The notes under the pieces are model-generated. The model did no database searches, was not told where the DNA came from, and was given only the letters and a program-made list of their open reading frames with translations. Positions 26,200 through 35,025 of a stretch of DNA of 64,000 nt are shown here, one piece after another. Within the stretch, counting starts at the first letter, position 1, and every line of letters starts with the position of its first letter. This DNA is from Pseudomonas sp. 8O (lineage in GTDB: Bacteria; Pseudomonadota; Gammaproteobacteria; Pseudomonadales; Pseudomonadaceae). Made by a program: the position numbers and the translations under genes. The stretch lies in contig NZ_LR733264.1 in the NCBI RefSeq assembly GCF_902506495.1, positions 2,148,648 to 2,212,647 on the forward strand, in the 5' to 3' direction.

Positions 26200-26822
26200 T
26201 CCACCTCCGAGGCGAGGGCGTTGACCGCCGCTACCGCCATGGCACTGCCGCCACGACGACCACGGACGATCACGTAAGGTACGCCACGGCTGTCTGCGGC
26301 CAGGGCATCCTTGGATTCCGCGGCGCCGATGAAGCCCACCGGCATGCCGATGATCAGCGCTGGTTTCGGCGCGCCGGCGTCGAGCATTTCCAGCAGGTAG
26401 AACAGCGCAGTGGGCGCGTTGCCGATCACCACCACACTGCCGCCCAGGTGTTCGCGCCAGTGCTCCAGGGCCACCGCCGAGCGGGTATTACCGACTTCGC
26501 GGGCCAGCTCCGGAACGCCGGCATCGTGCAGGGTGCAGATCACCGGGTTATTGGCCGGCAGGCGTGGGCGGGTGATGCCTTCTGCGACCATGCGTGCATC
26601 GCAGAGAATCGGCGCGCCAGCCAGCAGGGCCGCACGGCCGGCAGCGCCGGCATCGGGGGAGAAGCGCAGGTCTTGCACCACATCGACCATGCCGCAGGCG
26701 TGGATCACCCGTACGGCCAGTTTTTCCAGGTCGGCGGGGATGCCGTCGAGGTTGGCTTCGGCGCGGATGGTGGCGAAGGAGCGGCGGTAGATTTCCTGGC
26801 CGTCGCGGATGTAATCAAGCAT
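26196..26822 (-). CDS. cobH: Precorrin-8X methylmutase CobH
   Basis: The 208-aa product matches CobH/CbiC in length and sequence: [30 protein letters not shown] (with the catalytic His of VIHACG near residue 43) and [18 protein letters not shown]. It moves the methyl group from C-11 to C-12 of precorrin-8X to give hydrogenobyrinic acid. It overlaps both cobG upstream (8 bp) and cobI downstream (4 bp). Confidence 0.96.
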   Translation of the reverse strand: MLDYIRDGQEIYRRSFATIRAEANLDGIPADLEKLAVRVIHACGMVDVVQDLRFSPDAGAAGRAALLAGAPILCDARMVAEGITRPRLPANNPVICTLHDAGVPELAREVGNTRSAVALEHWREHLGGSVVVIGNAPTALFYLLEMLDAGAPKPALIIGMPVGFIGAAESKDALAADSRGVPYVIVRGRRGGSAMAVAAVNALASEVE

Positions 26823-28215
26823 CGGGTGTTCCTGCGGAGTGTTGGCGGGCGAACCAGGCGCCGGCCTCGTCGATGGTCATGGCGGGCGCCAGCAGGCGGC
26901 CGAAACCGGGCGCCTCGGGCGTGCGTTGATAGAGCTGGTAGTGGTCAGGCGTGCTGGCCAGCAGGGTGTAGGGCTGCACGCGAGCGCTGGCGCAACTGCG
27001 CGGGCAGGCGCTGAGGTGCACCTGTGGTCGCGCGCCGCTTTCGCGCAGCAGGTCGGCCAGGTGCAGGGCATGGTGCTTGCTATCGGCCAGGCCGCGTGCG
27101 CAGGCGGCCGAGCCGGTACAGGCGACCAGACCAAGCAGCGGCTCGTCGACGTGGGTCAGCAGGCCCAGTTCGCCCAGTGCTGCCAGCAGTTCACGGCTGG
27201 CGGGTTCGGGCACATTGCCCAGCAGCACGCCTTGCCAGGGTGTCAGGCGCAGCTCGCCGTCGCCGTGGCGCTCGCTCAGCTCGGCCAGCGCCAGCAGTTG
27301 TTCGGCGTGCAGTCGACCGAGCCGGGCGCCGGCCAACACCATGTGCAGGCCATTCTGCGCCTGTGGATAAATCCCTGCCGGGGTGTGTTCGATCGTTGCG
27401 GCAGGCTGCCACGCCGGGGGGGCCTGCAGGGTGAAATCCAGGCGTGCCTGCAGGCGTTGCAGCAATTCGTCGGCAGGGATCTGCGTCAGCAACTGGCGCA
27501 TGCGTGATTGCTCGGGAGTCGCCAGTTCGAGGAACAGCAACAGGAGTTCGCGCACCAGCGTGACCGCCTGGGTCGCCTCGATTCGCGCCAATGGCGTGTC
27601 GATGGGGCAGCCGGCCAGGCCCAGCAACAGGTGCTGTTCATCCTCGGCGGCCAGCCACAGGTCGTGGGGGTGTGCGCGCATGGCCAGGGCTTCGCCGCCG
27701 TCCAGCTGCAGGGCGAATTTGGGGGAGAGGGCATGCAGCGCTGGAGTGTCCTGCAGCAGGTCGAGCAACTGGCTGGCCAGCGGGCGCACGTCCATTCGCG
27801 CCTGCGGGTCGAGGCCGGCAGCAGGGCTGAGCAGCAGGTTGCGCACATCGTCAGCGGCGGCCACGCGCGGGCCTAGACCGGCGCTCAGCAGGGCGTCGAT
27901 CAGTGCGCTTTCCTGGCCGGGGAGCACGCCACGAATCTGCAGGTTGCTGCGGTTAGTCAGCTCCAGCACGCCGCTGGCATGTAGCCGCGCTGCCTCGGCA
28001 ATCGCCCGCGCCTGCGCACAGCGCAGCACACCGCCAGGCAGCTTGATGCGGCAGATGCCGCCATCGAGCGCTGGGACGATGCGCAGCAGACCGGGGCAAG
28101 CGGAGGCCCGGGGCAGGATTGATTCGACGGTGATGGAGCGGTCGCGCACAGGGTTCACCAGCAACAAAGACGCGGCGACCGAACCAGCGAAATCCCATAG
28201 GGGACTCCATGGCAT
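26815..28215 (-). CDS. cobG: Precorrin-3B synthase CobG
   Basis: The 466-aa protein is of the sulfite/nitrite reductase-like class: two ferredoxin-like halves and the siroheme/4Fe-4S cysteine motif ACTGSAAC...CPRSC near residues 365-410. CobG hydroxylates C-20 and forms the gamma-lactone using O2, the defining aerobic step. The start is uncertain: ATG 28215 adds about 30 residues before the conserved ASACPGLLRIVPALDGGICR; a GTG at 28158 is an alternative. It is first in the operon below the cobalamin riboswitch. Confidence 0.9.
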   Translation of the reverse strand: MPWSPLWDFAGSVAASLLLVNPVRDRSITVESILPRASACPGLLRIVPALDGGICRIKLPGGVLRCAQARAIAEAARLHASGVLELTNRSNLQIRGVLPGQESALIDALLSAGLGPRVAAADDVRNLLLSPAAGLDPQARMDVRPLASQLLDLLQDTPALHALSPKFALQLDGGEALAMRAHPHDLWLAAEDEQHLLLGLAGCPIDTPLARIEATQAVTLVRELLLLFLELATPEQSRMRQLLTQIPADELLQRLQARLDFTLQAPPAWQPAATIEHTPAGIYPQAQNGLHMVLAGARLGRLHAEQLLALAELSERHGDGELRLTPWQGVLLGNVPEPASRELLAALGELGLLTHVDEPLLGLVACTGSAACARGLADSKHHALHLADLLRESGARPQVHLSACPRSCASARVQPYTLLASTPDHYQLYQRTPEAPGFGRLLAPAMTIDEAGAWFARQHSAGTPDA

Positions 28216-28244
28216 CGGTACACCCCGCCCGATGTTGGCACTCG

Positions 28245-28400
28245 CGACCAGCGTTCGTCGGCAGGTCTCCTGGCTGACAGGTCTTTATCTGCCGCGGCCT
28301 TCCCGGAAATCCAGTGGCGCGGTTGCGGCAGACTCGCTGTTTACAGTTGCGGGGGCAGCCACGGTATTACCGTGTTCCCTCTTCGAGCCTGTCTACGATC
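28245..28400 (-). promoter_or_regulatory. Cobalamin riboswitch upstream of cobG
   Basis: On the minus strand the leader contains GAAGAGGGAACACGGT, then GCTGCCCCCGCAACTGTAA (plus-strand 28341-28360) and the B12 box AGCCAGGAGACCTGCC (plus-strand 28260-28275), in the right order and spacing. It ends about 30-40 nt before the cobG start, so B12 binding probably blocks ribosome access or elongation. The divergent cobL has no such element on its own strand. Confidence 0.95.
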
Positions 28401-28679
28401 TGCTGCGCGTCGGCCCTGCTGCGTTAAAAGCAGACTCGGAATGCTCATGTGCTACAGCACACTGCGCTTCCTCGCCTGCTTTTATTCGCTGGCGCTCACC
28501 CTCCGGGCCAGCCTTTGGCTGTTACTCCCGTTGGTCGTTGCGCCTTGCATGGCTCTAGCTCGCGAGATCGTAAACAGACTCTTAGGCCCATTTATAAAGG
28601 ACACCGACGAAGGCGCTATTATGCCCGCTTTGCCCGGAGCGCGGACAGGCGGTCCGTCGGGCCTGTGCGAGGACATTGG

Positions 28680-29882
28680 ATGAAACCCTGGTTGACTCTG
28701 GTCGGTATCGGCGAAGACGGTTATCCCGGCCTGGGCAAGGCCGCGCGCCGCGCGCTGCTGGCAGCCACGCGCATCGTCGGCGCGCCGCGCCAACTGGCGC
28801 TGCTGCCGCCGTGCATCAGCGGCCAGCGGGAAACCTGGCCCAGCCCCTTCGACCTTGAGCCGCTGCTGGCGCGGCGTGGCGAGGCGGTGTGCGTGCTGGC
28901 CAGTGGCGACCCGATGTTCTACGGCGTTGGCGCCAGCCTGGCGCGCCAGGTGCCGGCCGACGAGTTGCAGGTACTGCCGGCGCCATCCTCGGTGTCGTTG
29001 GCGGCGGCGCGTCTGGGCTGGCCGTTGCAGGAGGTGGAGGTGCTGTCGCTGGTGGGGCGACCGCTGGCCACGCTCAATGCCCGGCTGTATCCCGGCATTC
29101 GCTTGCTGGTATTGAGCGCCGATGGCGACACACCCGCGCAGGTTGCCGAAGCCCTGCGTGCGCGCGGTTTCGGTGCCAGCCGCCTGACCCTGCTGGAGCA
29201 CCTTGGCGGGCCTGACGAGCGCCGCCTCGATGGCCTGGCCGCGAGCTGGAACCTGCCGCGCGGCGCCGATCTCAACCTGCTGGCCGTGGAGTGCATGGCC
29301 GACGCCGAAGCGCAGCTGTTGCCGCCGACCTGCGGCCTGCCGGACGAGGCCTACCGCCACGACGGCCAACTGACCAAGCGCGATGTGCGCGCAGTGACCC
29401 TGGCGCGCCTGGCGCCGCTGCCCGGCGAGCTGCTGTGGGATGTCGGCGCCGGCTGCGGCTCCATCGGCATCGAATGGATGCGTGCGCACCCGGCCTGTCG
29501 CGCTATCGCCATCGAGGCCAACGAGGGGCGTCAGGATCATATTCGCCACAACCGCGATGTTCTTGGCGTACCCAGCCTGCAACTGGCCGCCGGGCATGCG
29601 CCCGAGGCACTGGCCGGGTTGCCGGCGCCGGATGCGATCTTCATCGGCGGTGGCGTCACCGTGCCTGGCGTGCTGGATACCTGCTGGGCCGCGCTCAAGC
29701 CGGGCGGGCGTCTGCTGGCCAATGCCGTGACCCTTCAGAGCGAGATGGCGCTGGTGGCCTTCCGCGAACAGCAGGGTGGCGAGCTGCTGCGGCTCACTGT
29801 GGCTCAGGCGCAGCCGCTGGGCGGCTTCGATACCTGGCGCGCGGCGCTGCCGATCACCTTGCTGGCGGTGCGCAAGCCGTGA
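28680..29882 (+). CDS. cobL: Precorrin-6Y C5,15-methyltransferase (decarboxylating) CobL
   Basis: ATG 28680 has GAGGA upstream and gives 400 aa. Residues 1-200 are the CbiE part ([32 protein letters not shown]). Residues about 215-400 are the CbiT part with the SAM-binding loop [14 protein letters not shown]. CobL methylates C-5 and C-15 and decarboxylates the C-12 acetate. It is divergent from cobG, and its stop overlaps the GTG start of cobK. The cbiD that I recall between these two genes in P. aeruginosa is absent. Confidence 0.95.
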   Translation: MKPWLTLVGIGEDGYPGLGKAARRALLAATRIVGAPRQLALLPPCISGQRETWPSPFDLEPLLARRGEAVCVLASGDPMFYGVGASLARQVPADELQVLPAPSSVSLAAARLGWPLQEVEVLSLVGRPLATLNARLYPGIRLLVLSADGDTPAQVAEALRARGFGASRLTLLEHLGGPDERRLDGLAASWNLPRGADLNLLAVECMADAEAQLLPPTCGLPDEAYRHDGQLTKRDVRAVTLARLAPLPGELLWDVGAGCGSIGIEWMRAHPACRAIAIEANEGRQDHIRHNRDVLGVPSLQLAAGHAPEALAGLPAPDAIFIGGGVTVPGVLDTCWAALKPGGRLLANAVTLQSEMALVAFREQQGGELLRLTVAQAQPLGGFDTWRAALPITLLAVRKP

Positions 29883-30616
29883 GCGCGCGCATCCTGCTGC
29901 TCGGTGGCATCACCGAGGCGCTGCGCCTGGCTCGTCGTCTGGGGCCTGAGACGGTCTACAGCCTGGCCGGTCTGGGTCGAGTGCCGGATGACCTGCCGTG
30001 CCGCGTGCGTGTCGGTGGTTTCGGTGGTGCCGAAGGCCTGGCCGCCTTTATTGCTGCTGAAGGCATCGAGCTGCTGCTGGATCTGACCCATCCCTATGCG
30101 GCGCAGATCAGCCATAACGCGGCGCGTGCTGCGCAGATCACCGGTGTGCCCTGCTGGGCGCTGCGTCGTCCTGGCTGGCAACCTGGCGCCGGTGATGACT
30201 GGCGCGAGGTGGACGACTGGGATGAACTGACCCGCGCGCTGGCACCTTTCGAGCGGCCATTCTTCACCTCCGGGCGCGAGCCGCTGGCGCACCTGCACGA
30301 GATTCCCGAGCACCAGCACTGGACGGTGCGCTGCCTGCAGGCCGAGCCGGCGCCGCCGCGCGCCGAGATCATCGGTGCGCGTGGGCCATTTACGCTGGAC
30401 GAGGAGCGTGCGCTGTTCGCCCGTATCCGTTGCGACGTACTGGTGAGCAAGAACAGCGGCAGCGCGTCCACCGAGCCGAAGTTGCAGGTGGCGCGCGAGC
30501 TGGGTCTGCCGGTGTTGTTGTTGCGCCGGCCTGAACTGCCGCTGGTGACGCGTGAGTTCGCCGAGCCGAACGCCCTGTGGGAGGCGCTTGAGCGGCAACT
30601 GGACGGCTGCCGCTGA
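29879..30616 (+). CDS. cobK: Precorrin-6A reductase CobK
   Basis: The GTG at 29879 overlaps the cobL stop (GTGA) and gives 245 aa: [35 protein letters not shown] and [20 protein letters not shown] are family signatures (nucleotide-binding loop, substrate loop, and the C-terminal KNSG-x-TxxK motif). It reduces precorrin-6A to precorrin-6B with NADPH. Translational coupling to cobL is evident. Confidence 0.94.
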   Translation: MSARILLLGGITEALRLARRLGPETVYSLAGLGRVPDDLPCRVRVGGFGGAEGLAAFIAAEGIELLLDLTHPYAAQISHNAARAAQITGVPCWALRRPGWQPGAGDDWREVDDWDELTRALAPFERPFFTSGREPLAHLHEIPEHQHWTVRCLQAEPAPPRAEIIGARGPFTLDEERALFARIRCDVLVSKNSGSASTEPKLQVARELGLPVLLLRRPELPLVTREFAEPNALWEALERQLDGCR

Positions 30617-30820
30617 TCGTTCCCACGCTCCGCGTGGGAATTCAGCTCTGGACGCTCTGCGTCCATCACGTTGGCACAGCAATCAACCTCGCCAGGCACG
30701 ACGCGGAGGGTCACACGCGCAGGTGCCCACGCGGAGCGTGGGTACCATCGGTATTCCAAATGCTTGCCGTCGGCATGCTCCGCGTCCCTGCTAGACTGCC
30801 GGCCCGTTCTGGAGACCGTC
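30617..30820. repeat. Palindromic repeats between cobK and the ferredoxin-like gene
   Basis: TTCCCACGCTCCGCGTGGGAA (near 30621) and GGACGCTCTGCGTCC (near 30652) are the inverted-orientation relative of the 98-bp element at 57765-58005. A further GTGCCCACGCGGAGCGTGGG copy lies at 30722-30742. No gene was seen. Confidence 0.75.
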
Positions 30821-31519
30821 ATGAGCCAAACCCCCTACGCCCGCATTCTGTTCATCGGCCCCGGCCTGGGTCGTGGTGCCTCGGCCGAGCGTTTGCAGCA
30901 GCGCATCGGAGCGCTGCTGGGCGATGTGCACCTGCATGACAGCGAGCAGGAAAGCTTCTGGCTGGCGATAGACGAGGCACCACGGCCATTGCTGGTGGTG
31001 GATCTGGAGCCGCGCGCCGATGCTGCGCACCGCGACTGGCTGCGCGAGCGCATAACCGAACGGGGCGGCGGGGCAGGGGTGTTCGTGGTCTGTACGGCGC
31101 TTGAGGACACCTGGCTCGATGGCCTTGGCGCGCTGCTTGCGCATCGCGAGGCGCATCTCCCCTGCAGCGATGTGCCGCCTGTGCCGGCCCATCACGCCTG
31201 GTCGCAGATCCCGCCGCATGCGCAGCGCCTGCTGCTGTGCAACGGCCCGCGCTGCACGCGCAAGGGTGCGCTGGGGCTGTGGAAAACCCTGCGCCAGCGG
31301 CTCAAGGCCGCGGGCAAGCTGGAGTGCGAGGGTGGCGTGCACATCACCCGCAGCCAGTGCCAGTTCCCCTGCGACCTGGGCCCGACCGCGAGTCTTTATC
31401 CACAGGGTGAGTGGTATGGCATCAAGGACGAGGCGGCGGTGATTCGTCTGGTGGATGAGCGCCTGGTGGCGGGTAGGTCGTTGCCAGAGTTGCGTATCGA
31501 TGAGCAGGGCAACAATTAG
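30821..31519 (+). CDS. Ferredoxin-like protein beside cobalamin genes, function unknown
   Basis: ATG 30821 gives 232 aa; the longer open frame reads through palindromes. The C-terminal 100 residues form a thioredoxin-like [2Fe-2S] domain: LLCNGPRCTRKGA and later QCQFPCDLGPTASLYPQGEWYG, with four spaced cysteines. The N-terminal half (ILFIGPGLGRGASAERL...) is not recognised with confidence. A relative in P. aeruginosa (PA2910, as I recall) has the same place between cobK and the TonB receptor. An electron-transfer role in corrin synthesis (CobG or CobK) or in metal handling is possible but only inferred. Confidence 0.75.
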   Translation: MSQTPYARILFIGPGLGRGASAERLQQRIGALLGDVHLHDSEQESFWLAIDEAPRPLLVVDLEPRADAAHRDWLRERITERGGGAGVFVVCTALEDTWLDGLGALLAHREAHLPCSDVPPVPAHHAWSQIPPHAQRLLLCNGPRCTRKGALGLWKTLRQRLKAAGKLECEGGVHITRSQCQFPCDLGPTASLYPQGEWYGIKDEAAVIRLVDERLVAGRSLPELRIDEQGNN

Positions 31520-31635
31520 CAACTCGGATTACGCCTGCGGCCAATCCAGGCTACGAGCAGTCGCCGCCAAAGCGTCTGCCACAATTGCCCCTGCGCCTTG
31601 ACTTGAGCGGATGCGGGTGGTCATATCCGCCCCGC

Positions 31636-31803
31636 TTCAGGTGTCTCACGCCGCCGCGCGTGAGGTGAAACGGGAAGTCGGTTGAAGTCCGACGCTGCCC
31701 CCGCAACGGTAAGCGAGCGACCGCATCGAAACGCCACTGTGCGCCACGCGCATGGGAAGGCGATGCGTTCATGACCCTCGCAAGCCCGGAGACCGGCCTG
31801 GAG
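31636..31803 (+). promoter_or_regulatory. Cobalamin riboswitch upstream of the TonB receptor operon
   Basis: CAGGTGTCTCACGCCGCCGC starts the fold at about 31638, followed by GAAACGGGAAGTCGG, GCTGCCCCCGCAACGGTAAGC (near 31695-31715) and the B12 box AAGCCCGGAGACCGGCCTG (31782-31800). Order and spacing fit a class I cobalamin riboswitch. It lies about 350 nt before the likely receptor start, so it must act on a transcript from a promoter further upstream. Confidence 0.95.
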
Positions 31804-32013
31804 TCGTTTGTGTCTGGCAACCCGCGGTGGGCGGGCGTTGACTCCAGTAGGGCGCCCTCGTGCCCCTGTCTGCTGTTGCGCATTTCCATCGGATTGCCGT
31901 GCCTTTTCTCTTTGCGATGGAAGCAATATGGCGCGCCATTTCCGCTACAAGAACCTCTTTTCTTCCTGCCTGAAAGAAGGGCCTGAGCCCGTTTCAGGTT
32001 ACCTGCAAAACAA

Positions 32014-32044
32014 GATAATGTTATGTTATAACAATAACATTATC
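32014..32044 (+). promoter_or_regulatory. Zur-type operator between the riboswitch and the receptor gene
   Basis: GATAATGTTAT (32014-32024) and ATAACATTATC (32034-32044) are perfect arms. The core GTTATGTTATAAC (32020-32032) differs from the gamma-proteobacterial Zur consensus GTTATA-N-TATAAC by one base. It is AT-rich in a GC-rich leader and lies about 105 bp before the receptor start. It probably controls a second, internal promoter (GATAAT or TATAAC can serve as -10). Confidence 0.75.
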
Positions 32045-32149
32045 GCTTCAGGCCAGGGCCACCAGCAGTCGTCACTGGCCGTTGCAAGGCCCGATTCCAA
32101 AGCCTCGAAGCGACTCGACGAGCCTCTTCAACGCCCCGGAATTGTTCAC

Positions 32150-34258
32150 GTGCTACAACTCTTGCGCTTCTGTTCTCTGCCATTGGTGGTCTTGGCTGGC
32201 GGTACCGCCCTGGCCGACGAGTCCGCTGTCGATCTCCCCGCTGTCACCGTCCAGGCGCAAGCCGCGGAGGAGGGCGAGACCACGCTGCACACGCCGACCA
32301 CGTCCGGCTCACGCCTCGATCTGTCGGCGATGGAAACGCCGGCCAGCACCACCAGCCTGAGTGGCGCCGAGGTACGCGAGCGCAACAACCGCAGCGTGCA
32401 GGATGCCGTGACCCGCACGCCGGGCATCAGCAGCATCGGCACGCCGGGCAATGGCGGTACGGCGCTGTCGGCACGCGGTTTCAGCGGACATGCCTCGACC
32501 ATGCAACTGTACGACGGCACTCGCCAGTACATCGGCGCGGGTACGGTGACCTTCCCGGTGGACACCTGGTCGGTGCAGCGCATCGACGTGCTGCGTGGCC
32601 CGGCGTCGGTGCTCTATGGCGAAGGCGCCACCGGCGCGGTGATCAACGTGGTGCCGAAGAAGCCCTTCGCAGGCGAGGTTCGCAACCAGCTGCGCCTCGG
32701 CTACGGCAACGACGACCGCCGTCAGGCCGCGCTGGACAGCGGTGGTTCGCTGAGCGATTCGTTGAGCTACCGCTTCAACGTCAACCAACAGGCCAGCAAT
32801 GGTTGGGTCGACCGTGGTGATTCGGACAGCGTTGCGCTCAGCGCTGCCCTGCGTTGGGACGCCAGTGACGACCTGAGCTTCACCCTCTCCCACGACCATG
32901 GCGACCAGAGCCCGCTGCGTTATCTCGGCACGCCGCTGGTGGCTGGCAAGTACCGCAAGAGCATCCGCGAGCGCAACTACAACGTCGCCAACGCCGACAT
33001 TCGCTATAACGACCAGATCACCCGCCTGACCACCGACTGGCGCATCAACGATGCACTGAGTGCCAGCAACCAGCTCTACTACATCAAGACCCAGCGTTAC
33101 TGGCGCAACGCCGAAGCCTACCGCTGGCAGCCGGGCGATACGGTCGAGCGCAGCGAGTTCTACGAGATCAAGCACACCCAGGAGCAGGTCGGCGACCGCC
33201 AGACCTTCACCCTCGACCACGCCCTGTTCGGCCTCGACAGCCGAACCTTGGTCGGTGTGGATTACAACCGCATCCACTTCGCCCGTCAGCACGATTTCGC
33301 CAGCAGCTTCAGTGACAGCGTGCCGCTGGCCGGCTCCGGTGGCGGTCAGTACCAGAGCACCGACCCGCGCGGTTACGGGCCGCGTGAGCGCAACCTGGCC
33401 CGGCAGTTCTCGCTGTTCGCCGAGAACCGTACTCAGCTCAGCGAGCGCCTGTCGCTGGTTACTGGCGTGCGTCGTGACCAGGTGCATATCCAGCGCGACG
33501 ATCTGCTGAGCGATAGCCGCGTAGACCGCAGCCTCAGTGGCGGCAACTGGCGTGTCGGCCTGGTCTTCGCGCTGACGCCCGATCTGTCGCTGTACGGCCA
33601 GTACGCCACCAGCACCGAAGGGGTGAACAACCTGCTGACCCTCAGCCCGAGCCAGCAGCAATTCGACCTGAGCAAAGCCAGGCAGAGCGAAATCGGCCTC
33701 AAGCAGATGTTCTGGAATGGTCAGGGCGAGTGGACGCTGGCCGCCTACCACATCGTCAAGAAGAAGCTGCTCAGCCGCGAAACCCCGAGCTCGCCCACCG
33801 AGCAGATTGGCCAGCAGTCTTCCGATGGTCTGGAAGCCACGTTGGAACTGGCGCTGGGTCAGGGCTGGCAGGTGTCGGCCAACGCCGCGTTCGTGCGTGC
33901 CGAGTACGACGACTTCGTCGAAGGCGGTGGTGACCGCAGCGGCAATCGCCCAACCAACGTGCCCAAGCGCACTGCCAACCTGTGGCTGAACAAGGCGCTT
34001 GGCGGCGGGATGGACGCTGGCATCGGCGCGCGTTATGTCGATGCGCGTTACGCCGATACGGCCAACACCGCCAAGGTGCCCGGCTATACCGTGGTCGACG
34101 CCACTATCGGCTGGCAGGTATTGCCGGACGTACGCCTGGGCCTGGAGCTGAACAACCTGTTCGACCGCCAGTACGCCACCAGCGCCAGCAGCGACGGCGA
34201 GCAGTGGTACCTGGGGGCGCCGCGCTCGTTCTTCGTCACCGCGGACTACAGCTTCTGA
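32150..34258 (+). CDS. TonB-dependent outer-membrane receptor under B12 riboswitch and Zur-like control
   Basis: GTG 32150 starts a clear signal peptide (LQLLRFCSLPLVVLAGGTALA, cut before DES) and gives 702 aa; upstream in-frame starts would translate the Zur-like site. The plug (about residues 30-165) has VQDAVTRTPGISSIG, ALSARGFSG, IDVLRGPASVLYGEGATGAVINVV, and the barrel ends in FVTADYSF. The plug is of siderophore-receptor type rather than BtuB. Stop and next start overlap (TGATG), so it forms an operon with an ABC importer. Ligand could be a corrinoid, or a zinc or cobalt chelate. Confidence 0.9.
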   Translation: MLQLLRFCSLPLVVLAGGTALADESAVDLPAVTVQAQAAEEGETTLHTPTTSGSRLDLSAMETPASTTSLSGAEVRERNNRSVQDAVTRTPGISSIGTPGNGGTALSARGFSGHASTMQLYDGTRQYIGAGTVTFPVDTWSVQRIDVLRGPASVLYGEGATGAVINVVPKKPFAGEVRNQLRLGYGNDDRRQAALDSGGSLSDSLSYRFNVNQQASNGWVDRGDSDSVALSAALRWDASDDLSFTLSHDHGDQSPLRYLGTPLVAGKYRKSIRERNYNVANADIRYNDQITRLTTDWRINDALSASNQLYYIKTQRYWRNAEAYRWQPGDTVERSEFYEIKHTQEQVGDRQTFTLDHALFGLDSRTLVGVDYNRIHFARQHDFASSFSDSVPLAGSGGGQYQSTDPRGYGPRERNLARQFSLFAENRTQLSERLSLVTGVRRDQVHIQRDDLLSDSRVDRSLSGGNWRVGLVFALTPDLSLYGQYATSTEGVNNLLTLSPSQQQFDLSKARQSEIGLKQMFWNGQGEWTLAAYHIVKKKLLSRETPSSPTEQIGQQSSDGLEATLELALGQGWQVSANAAFVRAEYDDFVEGGGDRSGNRPTNVPKRTANLWLNKALGGGMDAGIGARYVDARYADTANTAKVPGYTVVDATIGWQVLPDVRLGLELNNLFDRQYATSASSDGEQWYLGAPRSFFVTADYSF

Positions 34259-35025
34259 TGGGTCGCCTGCGCATCCGCGAGCTGGCCTGGTCGCCTGATG
34301 GGCAGCGCCCGCTGCTCGACGGCATCGACCTGGACGTTGGCGACGGCGAGTTGCTGGGGCTGATCGGCCCCAACGGCAGTGGCAAGACCAGCCTGCTGCG
34401 TTGCGCCTACCGCTTCCAGCAGCCCAGCGTCGGCTGCGTCGAGCTGGACGGCGAGGCGCTGTGGCAGCGCTCGCCGCGCTGGAGCGCGCAGCGAGTGGCG
34501 GTGGTGCTGCAGGAGTTTCCGCAGGATTTCGGCCTGCGTGTGCATGAGGTGGCGGCCATGGGCCGCACGCCGCACAAGGGCCTGTTCGATGGCGACGATG
34601 CCGACGACCAGCGCCTGGTCAGCGAGGCGCTGGCGCGGGTCGGCCTCGCTGCGCTGGCGCGGCAGCCTTTTGCCCAGCTGTCCGGCGGTGAGAAGCAGCG
34701 TGCGCTGCTCGCCCGCGCCCTGGTGCAACAGCCGCAATTGTTGATTCTCGACGAGCCGACCAACCACCTCGACCCGCGTTACCAACTCGAACTGCTCGGC
34801 CAGATCAAGGCGCTGGGCCTGGCCACACTGGCCAGCTTCCACGACCTCAACCTGGCCGCAGCCTTCTGCGACCGTCTCTGCGTGCTGGATCACGGCCGTC
34901 TGGTGGCCATCGGTACGCCCGCCGACGTGCTCACCGCCGAGCTATTGCTGCAGGTGTTCGGTGTGCAGGCGCTGGTCGATACCCATCCACTGGCGGGTCA
35001 TCCGCGTATTACCTGGATAGTCTGA
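34258..35025 (+). CDS. ABC importer ATP-binding protein, FecE/BtuD type
   Basis: The 255-aa protein carries Walker A GPNGSGKT, a Q-loop (VVLQEF), signature LSGGEKQR, Walker B LLILDEP and the switch His in SFHDLN. The start overlaps the receptor stop (TGATG), and its own stop overlaps the next gene in the same way. It powers the FecCD-type permease encoded downstream for uptake of iron-siderophore, corrinoid or metal chelates across the inner membrane. Confidence 0.94.
   Translation: MGRLRIRELAWSPDGQRPLLDGIDLDVGDGELLGLIGPNGSGKTSLLRCAYRFQQPSVGCVELDGEALWQRSPRWSAQRVAVVLQEFPQDFGLRVHEVAAMGRTPHKGLFDGDDADDQRLVSEALARVGLAALARQPFAQLSGGEKQRALLARALVQQPQLLILDEPTNHLDPRYQLELLGQIKALGLATLASFHDLNLAAAFCDRLCVLDHGRLVAIGTPADVLTAELLLQVFGVQALVDTHPLAGHPRITWIV

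Noticed and set aside
31808..32149. Longer N-terminus for the B12/Zur-controlled receptor
   Set aside because: It would translate the Zur-like operator and place the signal peptide over 100 residues inside the protein.
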